Below are positions 56,777-64,000 of a DNA stretch of 64,000 nucleotides, piece by piece (position 1 is the first letter of the stretch; every line of letters starts with the position of its first letter). This stretch comes from Paenarthrobacter ilicis (GTDB lineage: Bacteria; Actinomycetota; Actinomycetes; Actinomycetales; Micrococcaceae): assembly GCF_016907545.1 (NCBI RefSeq), contig NZ_JAFBCD010000001.1:1116001-1180000 (forward strand), read 5' to 3'. The position numbers and the translations under genes were made by a program. Under the pieces are notes generated by a model that saw nothing but the letters and a program-made list of their open reading frames with translations, was not told where the DNA came from and made no database searches.

Positions 56777-57729
56777 GCCGCGTTGCCGCCATTGACTGCG
56801 GTACAAACTCCATCCGCCTGCTCATCGCGGACGTCCCGGATGCCGGCGGGCGGGGACAACTGACCGATGTGGTCCGGGAAATGCGCGTTGTCCGCTTGGG
56901 GCAGGGTGTTGACGCCACGGGCCAGTTGGCGCCCGAGGCCTTGGAACGCACTTTCGCGGCTGCGCGGGATTATGCGCAGCTCATCCAGGACCACGGCGCA
57001 GAGCGGGTCCGCTTCGCAGCAACCTCAGCCACCCGCGACGCTGCCAACAGGCAGGTTTTTGTCGATGGCATCCGGGACATCCTTGGTGTGGAACCCGAAG
57101 TGATCACAGGTGACGAGGAAGCCGCACTGTCCTTTGCCGGTGCCAGCAGCGTCCTGCCCATCGCCCAGGACGATGCCGTCCTGGTAGTGGACCTCGGGGG
57201 AGGCAGTACCGAGTTTGTCCTCGGCGATTCGCGCGGTGTCATTGCGGCACGGTCGGTGGACATCGGCTGCGTCAGGTTGACGGAGCGTCACCTGCGCAGC
57301 GATCCGCCAACGGCGGCGGAAATCGCCGCTGCAGAGGCCGACGTCGACGCCGCACTGGACCTGGCGGCAGGCACCGTCCCGTTGACGCGCGCCACAGCCG
57401 TGGTGGGCGTCGCGGGGTCAGTCACCACCATCACGGCCCACGCACTGGGCCTGAGGGAATACCAGCCCCACCGGATCCATGGGGCTTCCTTGAGCCTGGA
57501 GTCCATCAGCGACGCCGCCGGCAGCCTTCTGGCCATGACGCGGCACGAGCGTTCCGCGCTGCCGTTCATGCACCCCGGACGGGTGGATGTGATCGGCGCC
57601 GGAGCTTTGGTGTGGCGGCGGATTCTGCAGCGTCTGGGCGATGTCAGCCAGGGTGCCATCACGGCAGCCACGTCCAGCGAACATGACATTCTTGATGGCC
57701 TGGCGCTCAGCATCCGGACAGACGCATGA
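56773..57729 (+). CDS. ppx: Ppx/GppA phosphatase family protein
   Basis: 318 residues, the short actinobacterial type lacking the C-terminal HD-like domains of E. coli Ppx. Hallmarks of the ASKHA fold: AAIDCGTNSIRLL at the start, FAATSATRDA, the phosphate loop VVDLGGGSTEFVLG near residue 140, and GVAGSVTT. It is an exopolyphosphatase and/or pppGpp phosphatase. ATGA overlap with DUF501 and with the next gene. Confidence 0.92.
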   Translation: MSRVAAIDCGTNSIRLLIADVPDAGGRGQLTDVVREMRVVRLGQGVDATGQLAPEALERTFAAARDYAQLIQDHGAERVRFAATSATRDAANRQVFVDGIRDILGVEPEVITGDEEAALSFAGASSVLPIAQDDAVLVVDLGGGSTEFVLGDSRGVIAARSVDIGCVRLTERHLRSDPPTAAEIAAAEADVDAALDLAAGTVPLTRATAVVGVAGSVTTITAHALGLREYQPHRIHGASLSLESISDAAGSLLAMTRHERSALPFMHPGRVDVIGAGALVWRRILQRLGDVSQGAITAATSSEHDILDGLALSIRTDA

Positions 57730-59114
57730 AAATGCCGCTTCGACGCCTTTTTTCGGCAACCCTGGCCACAGTTCTGGCCGGTGCTGCGTTGGGGGGAGCC
57801 CTGGTGACTGCGCCCTCGGCGCAGGCCGATGCTTGGCGGGACAAGGAGTTCTGGCTTAAGGACTCCGGTGTCACCAATGCCTGGCAGGTGTCCAAGGGCG
57901 CCGGCGTTAAAGTGGCCGTGATCGACAGCGGCGTTGATGGCACCCACCCGGACCTCAAAGGTGCGGTGGTGGGAGGTACCGATGTGTCGGGCGCCGGCGC
58001 ATCCAACGGACAGAAGAGCATCGGGGCCAAAACCGAGCACGGGACCCTGGTGGCCAGCATGCTTGCGGGCCGCGGGCACACCACGCCCAGTCCGTCGCCG
58101 TCACCGTCGGCGTCCACCCCGCCCCCTCCGCCTCCGGCTCCCGTCACCGGCGGACCGGACGGCATTGTGGGTGTGGCGCCGGAAGCGCAGATCCTGGCTG
58201 TCTCCACGTGGCTCGGCTCCCCGAACCCCGGCGGCAAAACGGACCAGGAACAGATCCCCGATGCCGTGCGCTGGGCCGTGGACAACGGTGCCAAGGTCAT
58301 CAACATCTCCCTGGGCAGCACCTCGCCTGACTGGCCGCAGAGTTGGGATGCTGCCTTCCTCTATGCCGAGCAAAAAGACGTGGTGATTGTTGCTGCCGCG
58401 GGAAACCGCGTGGGTGGCAACGTTCAGGTGGGCGCACCGGCCACCATTCCCGGCGTCCTCACCGTTGCAGGGCTCGACGGCGATGGCCGCGCCAGCGTGG
58501 ACTCGTCCTCGCAGGGCATCAGCATTGGAGTTGCGGCGCCCGCGGAGAAACTGGTGGGAGCCATCCCCGGTGGAAGCTACGCCGAATGGGCCGGCACCTC
58601 GGGAGCGGCGCCGATCGTTTCCGGCGTCGCCGCCTTGATCCGGTCCAAATGGCCCGAGATGAGCGCCAGCCAGGTCATTAACCGGATTGTCAGCACCGCC
58701 AAGGACGCCGGCGCCCCTGGAAAAGACCCGCTTTACGGGTACGGCATCCTCAACGCCGAGGCCGCGCTGAAGGACGACGTTCCCGTGACCAGCAGCAACC
58801 CCCTGGGCTCCATTGCCGATTGGATCCGGGTCCACCGCCGCGGCAATTTCAACGAACCCTCCCAGGCCCCGGCTGCCAGCCCCACCAGCGCGGCGCCCAC
58901 GTTGGCCGATCCGACTGTTCCTGCTGCGAAGGCGCCGGCCACCATGGACGACGCCCTGCCTGCCGCCGTCGTTCTCGGTTTTGGAGCCTTGTTCATCGCC
59001 CTGGTGACGGGCGCGGCCATCCAGCTCCGAAGGGTTGCCAAGAGCCCTGGTCCGGTGGTTGACGAGGCGGAAACAGGTGCCATGGAAACGGTGGATCCGC
59101 CCTCGGGGAAGTAG
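57726..59114 (+). CDS. Membrane-anchored S8 family serine peptidase (mycosin-like)
   Basis: 462 residues. Signal peptide at 1-35 (ALVTAPSAQA). The catalytic triad is Asp in VAVIDSGVDGTHPD (~residue 69), His in TEHGTLVASMLAG (~107) and Ser in AGTSGAAPIVSG (~300). A Pro/Ser repeat (TPSPSPSPSASTPPPPPP) is inserted between the His strand and the rest. A C-terminal membrane helix (AVVLGFGALFIALVTGAAI) and short cytoplasmic tail anchor it. The layout resembles MycP mycosins of type VII secretion, but no ESX gene is nearby, so a general surface protease is equally likely. Overlaps ppx by four bases. Confidence 0.88.
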   Translation: MKMPLRRLFSATLATVLAGAALGGALVTAPSAQADAWRDKEFWLKDSGVTNAWQVSKGAGVKVAVIDSGVDGTHPDLKGAVVGGTDVSGAGASNGQKSIGAKTEHGTLVASMLAGRGHTTPSPSPSPSASTPPPPPPAPVTGGPDGIVGVAPEAQILAVSTWLGSPNPGGKTDQEQIPDAVRWAVDNGAKVINISLGSTSPDWPQSWDAAFLYAEQKDVVIVAAAGNRVGGNVQVGAPATIPGVLTVAGLDGDGRASVDSSSQGISIGVAAPAEKLVGAIPGGSYAEWAGTSGAAPIVSGVAALIRSKWPEMSASQVINRIVSTAKDAGAPGKDPLYGYGILNAEAALKDDVPVTSSNPLGSIADWIRVHRRGNFNEPSQAPAASPTSAAPTLADPTVPAAKAPATMDDALPAAVVLGFGALFIALVTGAAIQLRRVAKSPGPVVDEAETGAMETVDPPSGK

Positions 59115-59115
59115 T

Positions 59116-59146
59116 TAGTGAAGATTTTCACAAAGTGTTGTACTCT
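59116..59146 (+). promoter_or_regulatory. Rex-box-like site and -10 of ndh
   Basis: TAGTGAAGATTTTCACAA (59116-59133) matches the Rex operator consensus TTGTGAA-N4-TTCACAA at 13 of 14 defined bases. TACTCT (59141-59146) follows, ending six bases before the ndh ATG. Rex represses when NADH/NAD+ is low. Confidence 0.6.
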
Positions 59147-59152
59147 GGTGTC

Positions 59153-60601
59153 ATGGCAATCACTCCAGAGCTTATTGACCGTCCCCGGGTCCTCGTCGTC
59201 GGCGGCGGTTACGTCGGCCTGTATGTAGCACTCAAACTGCAGAAGAAGATCGAAAAGGCCGGTGGCATCGTCACCGTCGTAGATCCCCTGCCGTACATGA
59301 CCTACCAGCCGTTCCTGCCGGAAGTTGCCGGCGGCAACATCGAGGCACGCCACGCCGTGGTCTCGCACCGCCAGCACCTGAAGCAGACCGAGCTCATCCA
59401 GGGCCGCGTCACCAGCATCGACCACGCCAACCGCACTGCGGTTGTGGCACCGTCCGATGGCGGCGAAAACTTTGAAATCCCGTACTTCGACGTCGTTATT
59501 GCAGCCGGCGCCATCACCCGCACCTTCCCCATCAAGGGACTTGCGGACAAGGGCATTGGCCTCAAGACCATCGAGGAAGCTGTTGCACTGCGCAACAAGC
59601 TCCTGGAGCGCATCGAAGCTGCCTCCACCATGACCGACCCCGCTGAGCGCGCCAAAGCACTGACCTTCGTGGTTGTGGGCGGCGGCTTCGCGGGCATCGA
59701 GTGCCTCACCGAAATGGAAGACCTAGCCCGCGCCGCGGTCCGGAACAACCCCCGCGTCCGCCAGGAAGAGATCCGCTTCGTCCTGGTGGAAGCCATGGGC
59801 CGCATCATGCCCGAGGTCACCGCTTCCCAGGCTGAATGGGTTGTGGAGCACCTCCGCAGCCGTGGCATCGAGGTACTCCTCAACACGTCCCTGGACAGCG
59901 CCGAAGGCAGCCTCAAGCTGATCAACCTCCCGGACAAGACCTCCGCAGGCGAAGTTGAAGCAGACACCCTGGTATGGGCTGCCGGCGTGCAGGCCAACCC
60001 GATGATCCGCTCCACCGACTTCCCGCTGGAGCCGCGTGGCCGCGTCCGAGTCCTCCCGGACCTGCGTATCGCAGGCGACGAAGGCATCATCGAGAACGCC
60101 TGGGCCGCTGGCGACATCGCCGCTGTCCCGGACCTCACGGGCAAGGGCCTGCCGGACGGAACCTGCGTTCCCAACGCACAGCACGCCCTGCGCCAGGCCA
60201 AGAAGCTTGCCAACAACTTGTGGGCTTCCCGCTGGGACAAGCCGCTGCACGACTACAAGCACAAGAACCTTGGTGCTGTGGCCGGCTTCGGCGAGTGGAA
60301 GGGCGTTGCCAACATCAACCTACTGGGCCGCATCGGCCTCAAGGGCGGACTCGCCTGGCTGGCACACCGTGGCTACCACGGCATGGCCATGCCCACGGTG
60401 GAGCGCAAGTTCCGCGTGATCTTCGGCTGGATCCTTGCCTTCTTTGCCGGCCGCGACACCACGCAGCTGATGGATCTGGACAACCCCCGCGGTGCCTTCG
60501 TGGCGGCAGCAACTCCTGCCCCCAAGCCTGCTGCGGCACCTGCCCCGGCTGAGGCCAAGGCAGAAGAAGCCAAGACCCCGGTTACGGCTGACGCCAAGTA
60601 G
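59153..60601 (+). CDS. ndh: Type II NADH dehydrogenase (NDH-2)
   Basis: 482 residues. The FAD motif VLVVGGGYVGLYVALKL is near residue 15, the NADH motif FVVVGGGFAGIECLTEMEDL near residue 165, and AAGDIAAVPD near the C-terminal third. It passes electrons from NADH to menaquinone without proton pumping. The C terminus is an Ala/Pro/Lys-rich tail. No ribosome site precedes the ATG. A Rex-box-like palindrome covers the -35 region, which suggests redox control of this gene. Confidence 0.93.
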   Translation: MAITPELIDRPRVLVVGGGYVGLYVALKLQKKIEKAGGIVTVVDPLPYMTYQPFLPEVAGGNIEARHAVVSHRQHLKQTELIQGRVTSIDHANRTAVVAPSDGGENFEIPYFDVVIAAGAITRTFPIKGLADKGIGLKTIEEAVALRNKLLERIEAASTMTDPAERAKALTFVVVGGGFAGIECLTEMEDLARAAVRNNPRVRQEEIRFVLVEAMGRIMPEVTASQAEWVVEHLRSRGIEVLLNTSLDSAEGSLKLINLPDKTSAGEVEADTLVWAAGVQANPMIRSTDFPLEPRGRVRVLPDLRIAGDEGIIENAWAAGDIAAVPDLTGKGLPDGTCVPNAQHALRQAKKLANNLWASRWDKPLHDYKHKNLGAVAGFGEWKGVANINLLGRIGLKGGLAWLAHRGYHGMAMPTVERKFRVIFGWILAFFAGRDTTQLMDLDNPRGAFVAAATPAPKPAAAPAPAEAKAEEAKTPVTADAK

Positions 60602-60610
60602 TTCATCCGC

Positions 60611-60655
60611 GACGGCGGTCATTCCCTGCAAGGGGAGTGGCCGCCGTCGTGCTTT
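60611..60655 (+). terminator. Terminator of ndh
   Basis: GACGGCGG/CCGCCGTC stem with an inner partly paired ATTCCC...GGGGAGT part, then CGTGCTTTT. Ten bases past the stop. Confidence 0.75.
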
Positions 60656-60693
60656 TAATGCTGAGTCTTTGGCCCGCGCCCTAGACTACTTCC

Positions 60694-61614
60694 ATGTCCG
60701 GTGAAACCGATCTGACGACGCTTCTGGAATCCCTTCATCCGGTGATTCGCGAAGGTGAATATGTGTACGCCCTCTGGCCGCATGGGCGGCCGCTGGAAGG
60801 CGGCATCGAAGCCGCGGTCCGTGAAGCTGAAGGGCTTACGGTTGTGCTTCACCGTGACGAGGCCGACAGGTTGGGCCTCCACTACGACTTCGTGGCCTCG
60901 TGGATCACGCTGCAAGTCCATTCGGCCCTGGAAGCGGTTGGCCTCACGGCAGCTGTCAGCGCGGCGCTGACGCATGCGGGCATCAGCTGCAACGTCCTGG
61001 CGGGATTCCATCATGACCACCTCCTGGTACCGTCTGCAGATGCGGCCAAGGCCATGGACGTGCTTCGGCTTCTGGGCAGGGGCCTGGTGCTGCGGACCGA
61101 GCGGCCCCAGGACCGGGCAGCCATCCTGGAGCTGACAGCCCGGGCCTTCTCCATCTCTCCGGTCACCGGTGAACCCGTGGAGGGCGTGCCTCTGGAAGTC
61201 GGGTTGTTGGAAGCGCTTTTTGGATCCCGTGAGTACCTTCCGGAATTCAGTATTGTCGCTGAAATCGGCGGCGAGATCGTAGGTCATGCGATCAGTACAC
61301 GCGGCTGGATCGGGGATGTGGCGTTACTCGGCTTGGGCCCCATAGGAGTGCTTCCCCAGTTCCAGAAGCGCGGGGTCGGTTCTGCCTTGATGCGCGAGAC
61401 GGCTGCCCGTGCCACAGCCGCAGGGGAGCCCGGTATCGCCCTCCTGGGCAGCCCGCTGTACTATCCGCGCTTCGGTTATGTGCCGGCCACCTCGCTGAAC
61501 GTACAACCGCCCGAAGCAGTGTGGGGCGACCACTTCCAGCTGTTGACGCTTCCCGCATGGCCCCACGATGTCCACGGTACTTTCCGTTACGCCGCGCCAT
61601 TCCAGCAGCTGTAG
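60694..61614 (+). CDS. ACT-domain (COG3602/DUF2241) and GNAT acetyltransferase fusion
   Basis: 306 residues in two parts. Residues ~1-130 match the small ACT-type family COG3602 (LHYDFVASWITLQVHSALEA, AGISCNVLAGFHHDHLLVP), normally a free 130-residue protein. Residues ~133-306 are a GNAT N-acetyltransferase of the YhbS type with the acetyl-CoA loop QKRGVGSALM and the YYPRFGYVPA end. A ligand-sensing ACT domain controlling an acetyltransferase is inferred; substrate unknown. The ATG has no ribosome site; TAGACT ends six bases upstream. Confidence 0.85.
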   Translation: MSGETDLTTLLESLHPVIREGEYVYALWPHGRPLEGGIEAAVREAEGLTVVLHRDEADRLGLHYDFVASWITLQVHSALEAVGLTAAVSAALTHAGISCNVLAGFHHDHLLVPSADAAKAMDVLRLLGRGLVLRTERPQDRAAILELTARAFSISPVTGEPVEGVPLEVGLLEALFGSREYLPEFSIVAEIGGEIVGHAISTRGWIGDVALLGLGPIGVLPQFQKRGVGSALMRETAARATAAGEPGIALLGSPLYYPRFGYVPATSLNVQPPEAVWGDHFQLLTLPAWPHDVHGTFRYAAPFQQL

Positions 61615-61635
61615 CTGGGATACCATGGTCCGGGC

Positions 61636-61709
61636 GCCCCAGTAGCCCAATTGGCAGAGGCAGCGGACTTAAAATCCGCGTGTTGTGGGTTCGAGTCCCA
61701 CCTGGGGCA
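61636..61709 (+). tRNA. tRNA-Leu(UAA), short variable arm
   Basis: A 74-nt cloverleaf: acceptor GCCCCAG/CTGGGGC, D-arm, anticodon stem GCGGA/TCCGC with loop CTTAAAA (anticodon TAA), variable region of only five bases (GTGTT), T-stem GTGGG/CCCAC with loop TTCGAGT, discriminator A. CCA is not encoded. It reads UUA and possibly UUG codons, rare in this GC-rich genome. Leucine tRNAs normally have a long variable arm; this one has the shape of a class I tRNA. Confidence 0.9.
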
Positions 61710-61745
61710 CTGCAGATTCCCCACAGGCAACGAGTGTTATAGGGA

Positions 61746-61761
61746 TGTGACCTGAATCACT
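61746..61761. promoter_or_regulatory. CRP/GlxR-like site upstream of the branched-chain amino acid genes
   Basis: TGTGACCTGAATCACT fits TGTGA-N6-TCACA with one mismatch. It lies about 100 bases before the binding-protein ATG. Confidence 0.35.
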
Positions 61762-61860
61762 TATGTTCCCGGATCAATTGCATTAGTTTGAGTCGTAATC
61801 AGGAACACCTGAGTAATCGCATCAAAGGCAGTTCGCACCTTTCGATCGAGGAGACAACGA

Positions 61861-63219
61861 ATGTTTGATCTTTCCCCAGCGGCGCCCCGAGCCGCCAAGC
61901 TGACAGCGCTTGGCATTGGGGTCGCTCTCTTGGCCACAGCCTGTGGTGGGTCGTCAACGCCCACGCAGACTGGGTCTTCATCTGCGGCCGCCGCAGCAGG
62001 CATCTCCTGCCCGGCACCGAGCGGTGGAGCGGGAGCCGGCAACAGCCAGGCTGCTACCACCACGGGACCTGTACCTCCCTCGACAACCACCACCGATACT
62101 CCACTGAAACTTGGATCGCTCCTGCCGACAACGGGGTCGCTGGCGTTCCTCGGCCCGCCGGAAATCGCCGGTGTCAACCTCGGTATCAAGGAAGTCAACG
62201 ACGCCGGCGGCGTCCTCGGCGCTCCCATCTCGGTAGTACACCGCGACTCCGGTGATACCAAGACGGATATCGCCACGCAGTCCACCACGGCCCTCCTCGG
62301 CCAGGGTGTCAGCGCCATCATCGGTGCAGCCTCTTCAGGTGTTTCCAAGACGGTCATCAACCAGATCACCGGTGCAGGAGTCATCCAGTTCTCGCCGGCC
62401 AACACCTCGCCCGACTTCACCACGTGGGATGACAAAGGCCTGTTCTGGCGTACTGCTCCCTCTGACGTCCTCCAGGGCAAGGTGCTGGGCAACTACATGG
62501 CAACCTGTGGCGCCCAGACCGTGGGCATGATCGTTCTGAACGATGCTTACGGAACCGGCCTGCAGAAGAACGTCAAGGAAGCTTTCGAGGCAGCCGGCGG
62601 CAAGGTAGTCGCCGAGGAACTCTTCAACGAAGGCGATTCCCAGTTCAGCAGCCAGGTGGACAAGGTTCTGGCAGCCAAGCCGGACGCCATCGCACTGATC
62701 ACCTTCGACCAGGCAAAGAGCATCGTCCCCCTGATCACCGGCAAGGGCATCAAGCCCACGCAGCTGTTCATGGTCGATGGCAACACCTCGGACTACAGCA
62801 AGGACTTCCAGGCCGGCACCATGAAGGGCGCACAGGGAACCATTCCCGGTACGTTCGCCAAGGACGACTTCAAGAAGAAGCTCCTCGCCATCGATCCAGC
62901 CCTGAAGGATTACAGCTACGCAGGTGAATCCTACGACGCCGTGAACCTGATTGCCCTGGCTTCCGAGGCCGCCAAGAGCACCAAGGGTACGGACATCGCA
63001 GCCAAGCTGAAGGAAGTTTCTGAAGGCGGCGAGAAGTGCACCAGCTTCGCAGCCTGTGTCACGCTCCTCCGTGAGGGCAAGGACATTGACTACGACGGCC
63101 AGTCCGGTCCTGTTACGTTCTCCGACGCCGGTGACCCCACCGAGGCGTACATCGGTATCTACGAATACCAGGATGACAACACCTACAAGCCGGTCCGCGA
63201 AGAGTTCGGCAAGCTCTAA
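61861..63219 (+). CDS. livJ: Branched-chain amino acid ABC transporter substrate-binding lipoprotein
   Basis: 452 residues. Signal peptide and lipobox (ALLATACGG) near residue 23, then a Ser/Ala/Thr-rich spacer of ~60 residues with a likely secreted linker role. The rest is a LivJ-type periplasmic fold (LKLGSLLPTTGSLAFLGPPE, YAGESYDAVNLIALA). GAGGAG precedes the ATG by eight bases. A strong terminator follows, and livF lies convergent at the right edge, so the rest of the transporter is outside the window. Ligand specificity is not certain; urea- or amide-binding relatives look similar. Confidence 0.87.
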   Translation: MFDLSPAAPRAAKLTALGIGVALLATACGGSSTPTQTGSSSAAAAAGISCPAPSGGAGAGNSQAATTTGPVPPSTTTTDTPLKLGSLLPTTGSLAFLGPPEIAGVNLGIKEVNDAGGVLGAPISVVHRDSGDTKTDIATQSTTALLGQGVSAIIGAASSGVSKTVINQITGAGVIQFSPANTSPDFTTWDDKGLFWRTAPSDVLQGKVLGNYMATCGAQTVGMIVLNDAYGTGLQKNVKEAFEAAGGKVVAEELFNEGDSQFSSQVDKVLAAKPDAIALITFDQAKSIVPLITGKGIKPTQLFMVDGNTSDYSKDFQAGTMKGAQGTIPGTFAKDDFKKKLLAIDPALKDYSYAGESYDAVNLIALASEAAKSTKGTDIAAKLKEVSEGGEKCTSFAACVTLLREGKDIDYDGQSGPVTFSDAGDPTEAYIGIYEYQDDNTYKPVREEFGKL

Positions 63220-63242
63220 ACTCTTCAGGCTTTAGCTGATCG

Positions 63243-63281
63243 CAGGCCCCCTTCCTCTCACGAGGGAGGGGGCCTGTTTTT
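63243..63281 (+). terminator. Terminator of livJ
   Basis: Nine-bp stem CAGGCCCCC/GGGGGCCTG with an inner CCTC/GAGG pairing, followed by TTTTT. About 24 bases past the stop. Confidence 0.88.
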
Positions 63282-63284
63282 GTG

Positions 63285-63332
63285 CTGCGGGGCTGCGGGG
63301 CTGCGGGGCTGCGGGGCGGTGGGGCTGCGGGG
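63285..63332. repeat. CTGCGGGG tandem repeat, six units
   Basis: Five perfect 8-bp units CTGCGGGG plus one changed unit (CGGTGGGG, fifth position) in a row, directly after the livJ terminator. The G-runs on the plus strand could fold as a G-quadruplex. The rest of 63333-63455 is GC-rich and holds no gene that I can support. Confidence 0.85.
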
Positions 63333-63460
63333 GCGTGCCGTCGCCACCTTCTTTGGCGGCCAAGAGGGCCGACACGCCGGGTTTTCCAGGTGCTGGGAGG
63401 GGGAATGGGCCCAAAGTGGGTGGTGGCGGCACAAAGGCCCCAAAGCGCACAGCACAAAAA

Positions 63461-63494
63461 GGAGGGCCCTTGGACGTGAATCCAAGGGCCCTCC
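63461..63494 (-). terminator. Terminator of livF
   Basis: On the minus strand a perfect 14-bp stem (GGAGGGCCCTTGGA and complement) around six bases, followed by TTTTT (63460-63456). Twenty-five bases past the livF stop. Confidence 0.9.
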
Positions 63495-63519
63495 CGATGC
63501 TGCTGTCTGGATGGAGCTG

Positions 63520-64000
63520 CTAGACCTCGTCTGCCAGCGTACCCAGGTAGAGCTGAATGACCTTCGGGTCCTTCATCAGCTCACGGCCTGTGCCGGTGTA
63601 GGCGTCCTTCCCCTGGTCAAGGACGTAGCCGCGATCGCAGATCTGCAGGCAGCGGCGGGCATTCTGCTCCACCATGATCACGGAAACGCCTGCGCGGTTG
63701 ATCTCATGGACGCGGAGGAAGGTCTCATCCTGTTTGACGGGGGAGAGGCCGGCTGACGGCTCGTCGAGGAGCAGCACGGCGGGATCCATCATGAGGGCCC
63801 TTCCCATCGCCACCATCTGGCGTTCACCGCCGGACAGGGAGCCGGCTCGCTGGGCGCGCCGTTTCCCCAATTCCGGGAAGAGGCTGGTGACGAAGTCGAA
63901 GCGCTCGGCAAACACCTTGGGCCGCTGAAACATCCCCATTTGAAGGTTCTCTTCAATGGTCAACGTGGCAAAAACGTTGTTTGTCTGTGGGACGAAGCCC
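63520..64000 (-). CDS. livF: Branched-chain amino acid ABC transporter ATP-binding protein LivF (partial)
   Basis: C-terminal ~159 residues; the frame continues past the right edge, so the start and Walker A are missing. Visible: the Q-loop region (GFVPQTNNVFATLTIEEN), signature LSGGERQMVAMGRAL, Walker B VLLLDEPSAGLSP and the switch-like VIMVEQNARRCLQICDRGYV, all typical of LivF. Convergent with the livJ-type gene. Confidence 0.9.
   Translation of the reverse strand, partial: GFVPQTNNVFATLTIEENLQMGMFQRPKVFAERFDFVTSLFPELGKRRAQRAGSLSGGERQMVAMGRALMMDPAVLLLDEPSAGLSPVKQDETFLRVHEINRAGVSVIMVEQNARRCLQICDRGYVLDQGKDAYTGTGRELMKDPKVIQLYLGTLADEV

Noticed and set aside
57726..59114. Type VII (ESX) secretion locus suggested by the mycosin-like protease.
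   Set aside because: No EccB/C/D/E, EsxA/B or PE/PPE-like gene is nearby; the gene belongs to the eno-ftsB-ppx neighbourhood.
63285..63332. Short CRISPR-like array.
   Set aside because: Units are directly adjacent 8-mers with no spacers and there are no cas genes.

Overview
The window is ordinary chromosomal DNA of a high-GC actinobacterium. Third codon positions are strongly G/C. Gene neighbourhoods such as eno-ftsB-DUF501-ppx-subtilase, sdhCDAB, and glyA-folD behind a ZTP riboswitch are actinobacterial. The protein sequences look like Micrococcaceae (Arthrobacter/Paenarthrobacter type); this placement is from memory of the families, not from a search. There is no rRNA, prophage, transposase or CRISPR array, and one tRNA gene.

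Layout. 1-2 kb: a MacB-type ATPase (cut by the left edge) and its permease. 2.2-7.5 kb: a multiple-monosaccharide ABC transporter (SBP, permease, double ATPase) led by a ROK regulator, with the same operator-like motif in front of the regulator and of the transporter. 7.7-15.6 kb: a cluster that best fits basic amino acid catabolism by a lysine/arginine 2-monooxygenase, with an amidase of the nitrilase fold, an alanine-racemase-fold enzyme, a PucR regulator and an APC permease; an orphan ECF sigma factor sits inside it. 15.6-18.1 kb: PadR regulator and membrane partner, a Pr6Pr-type membrane gene broken by one amber codon, and a gamma carbonic anhydrase. 18.1-21.6 kb: one-carbon metabolism (purU divergent from glyA-folD, riboswitch between). 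21.8-24.5 kb: a NodIJ-like ABC exporter with two permeases. 24.5-29 kb: xthA, trpS and small membrane or RNA-processing genes.

29-34.4 kb: two cytoplasmic glycosidases divergent from a solute-binding lipoprotein that has no permeases beside it. 34.5-38.1 kb: succinate dehydrogenase sdhCDAB. 38.3-42.8 kb: manC, an M20 amidohydrolase, ohrR-ohr with a clear operator, and an MDR reductase. 43-53.7 kb: nucleoside uptake and salvage (BMP lipoprotein, ATPase, two permeases, cytidine deaminase, thymidine phosphorylase, then two DedA proteins, adenosine deaminase, MazG). 53.8-60.6 kb: enolase, FtsB-like, DUF501, Ppx/GppA, a membrane-anchored subtilase, and NDH-2 behind a Rex-box-like site. 60.7-64 kb: an ACT-GNAT fusion, tRNA-Leu(UAA) with an unusually short variable arm, a branched-chain amino acid binding protein and a partial LivF.

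No clearly new multi-gene system was found. The most useful leads are regulatory and structural: the paired ROK operators, three families of paired extragenic palindromes, the ZTP riboswitch between purU and glyA, the Rex-like box at ndh, the class-I-shaped tRNA-Leu(UAA), a single-base nonsense gene, and a long series of leaderless-looking starts.
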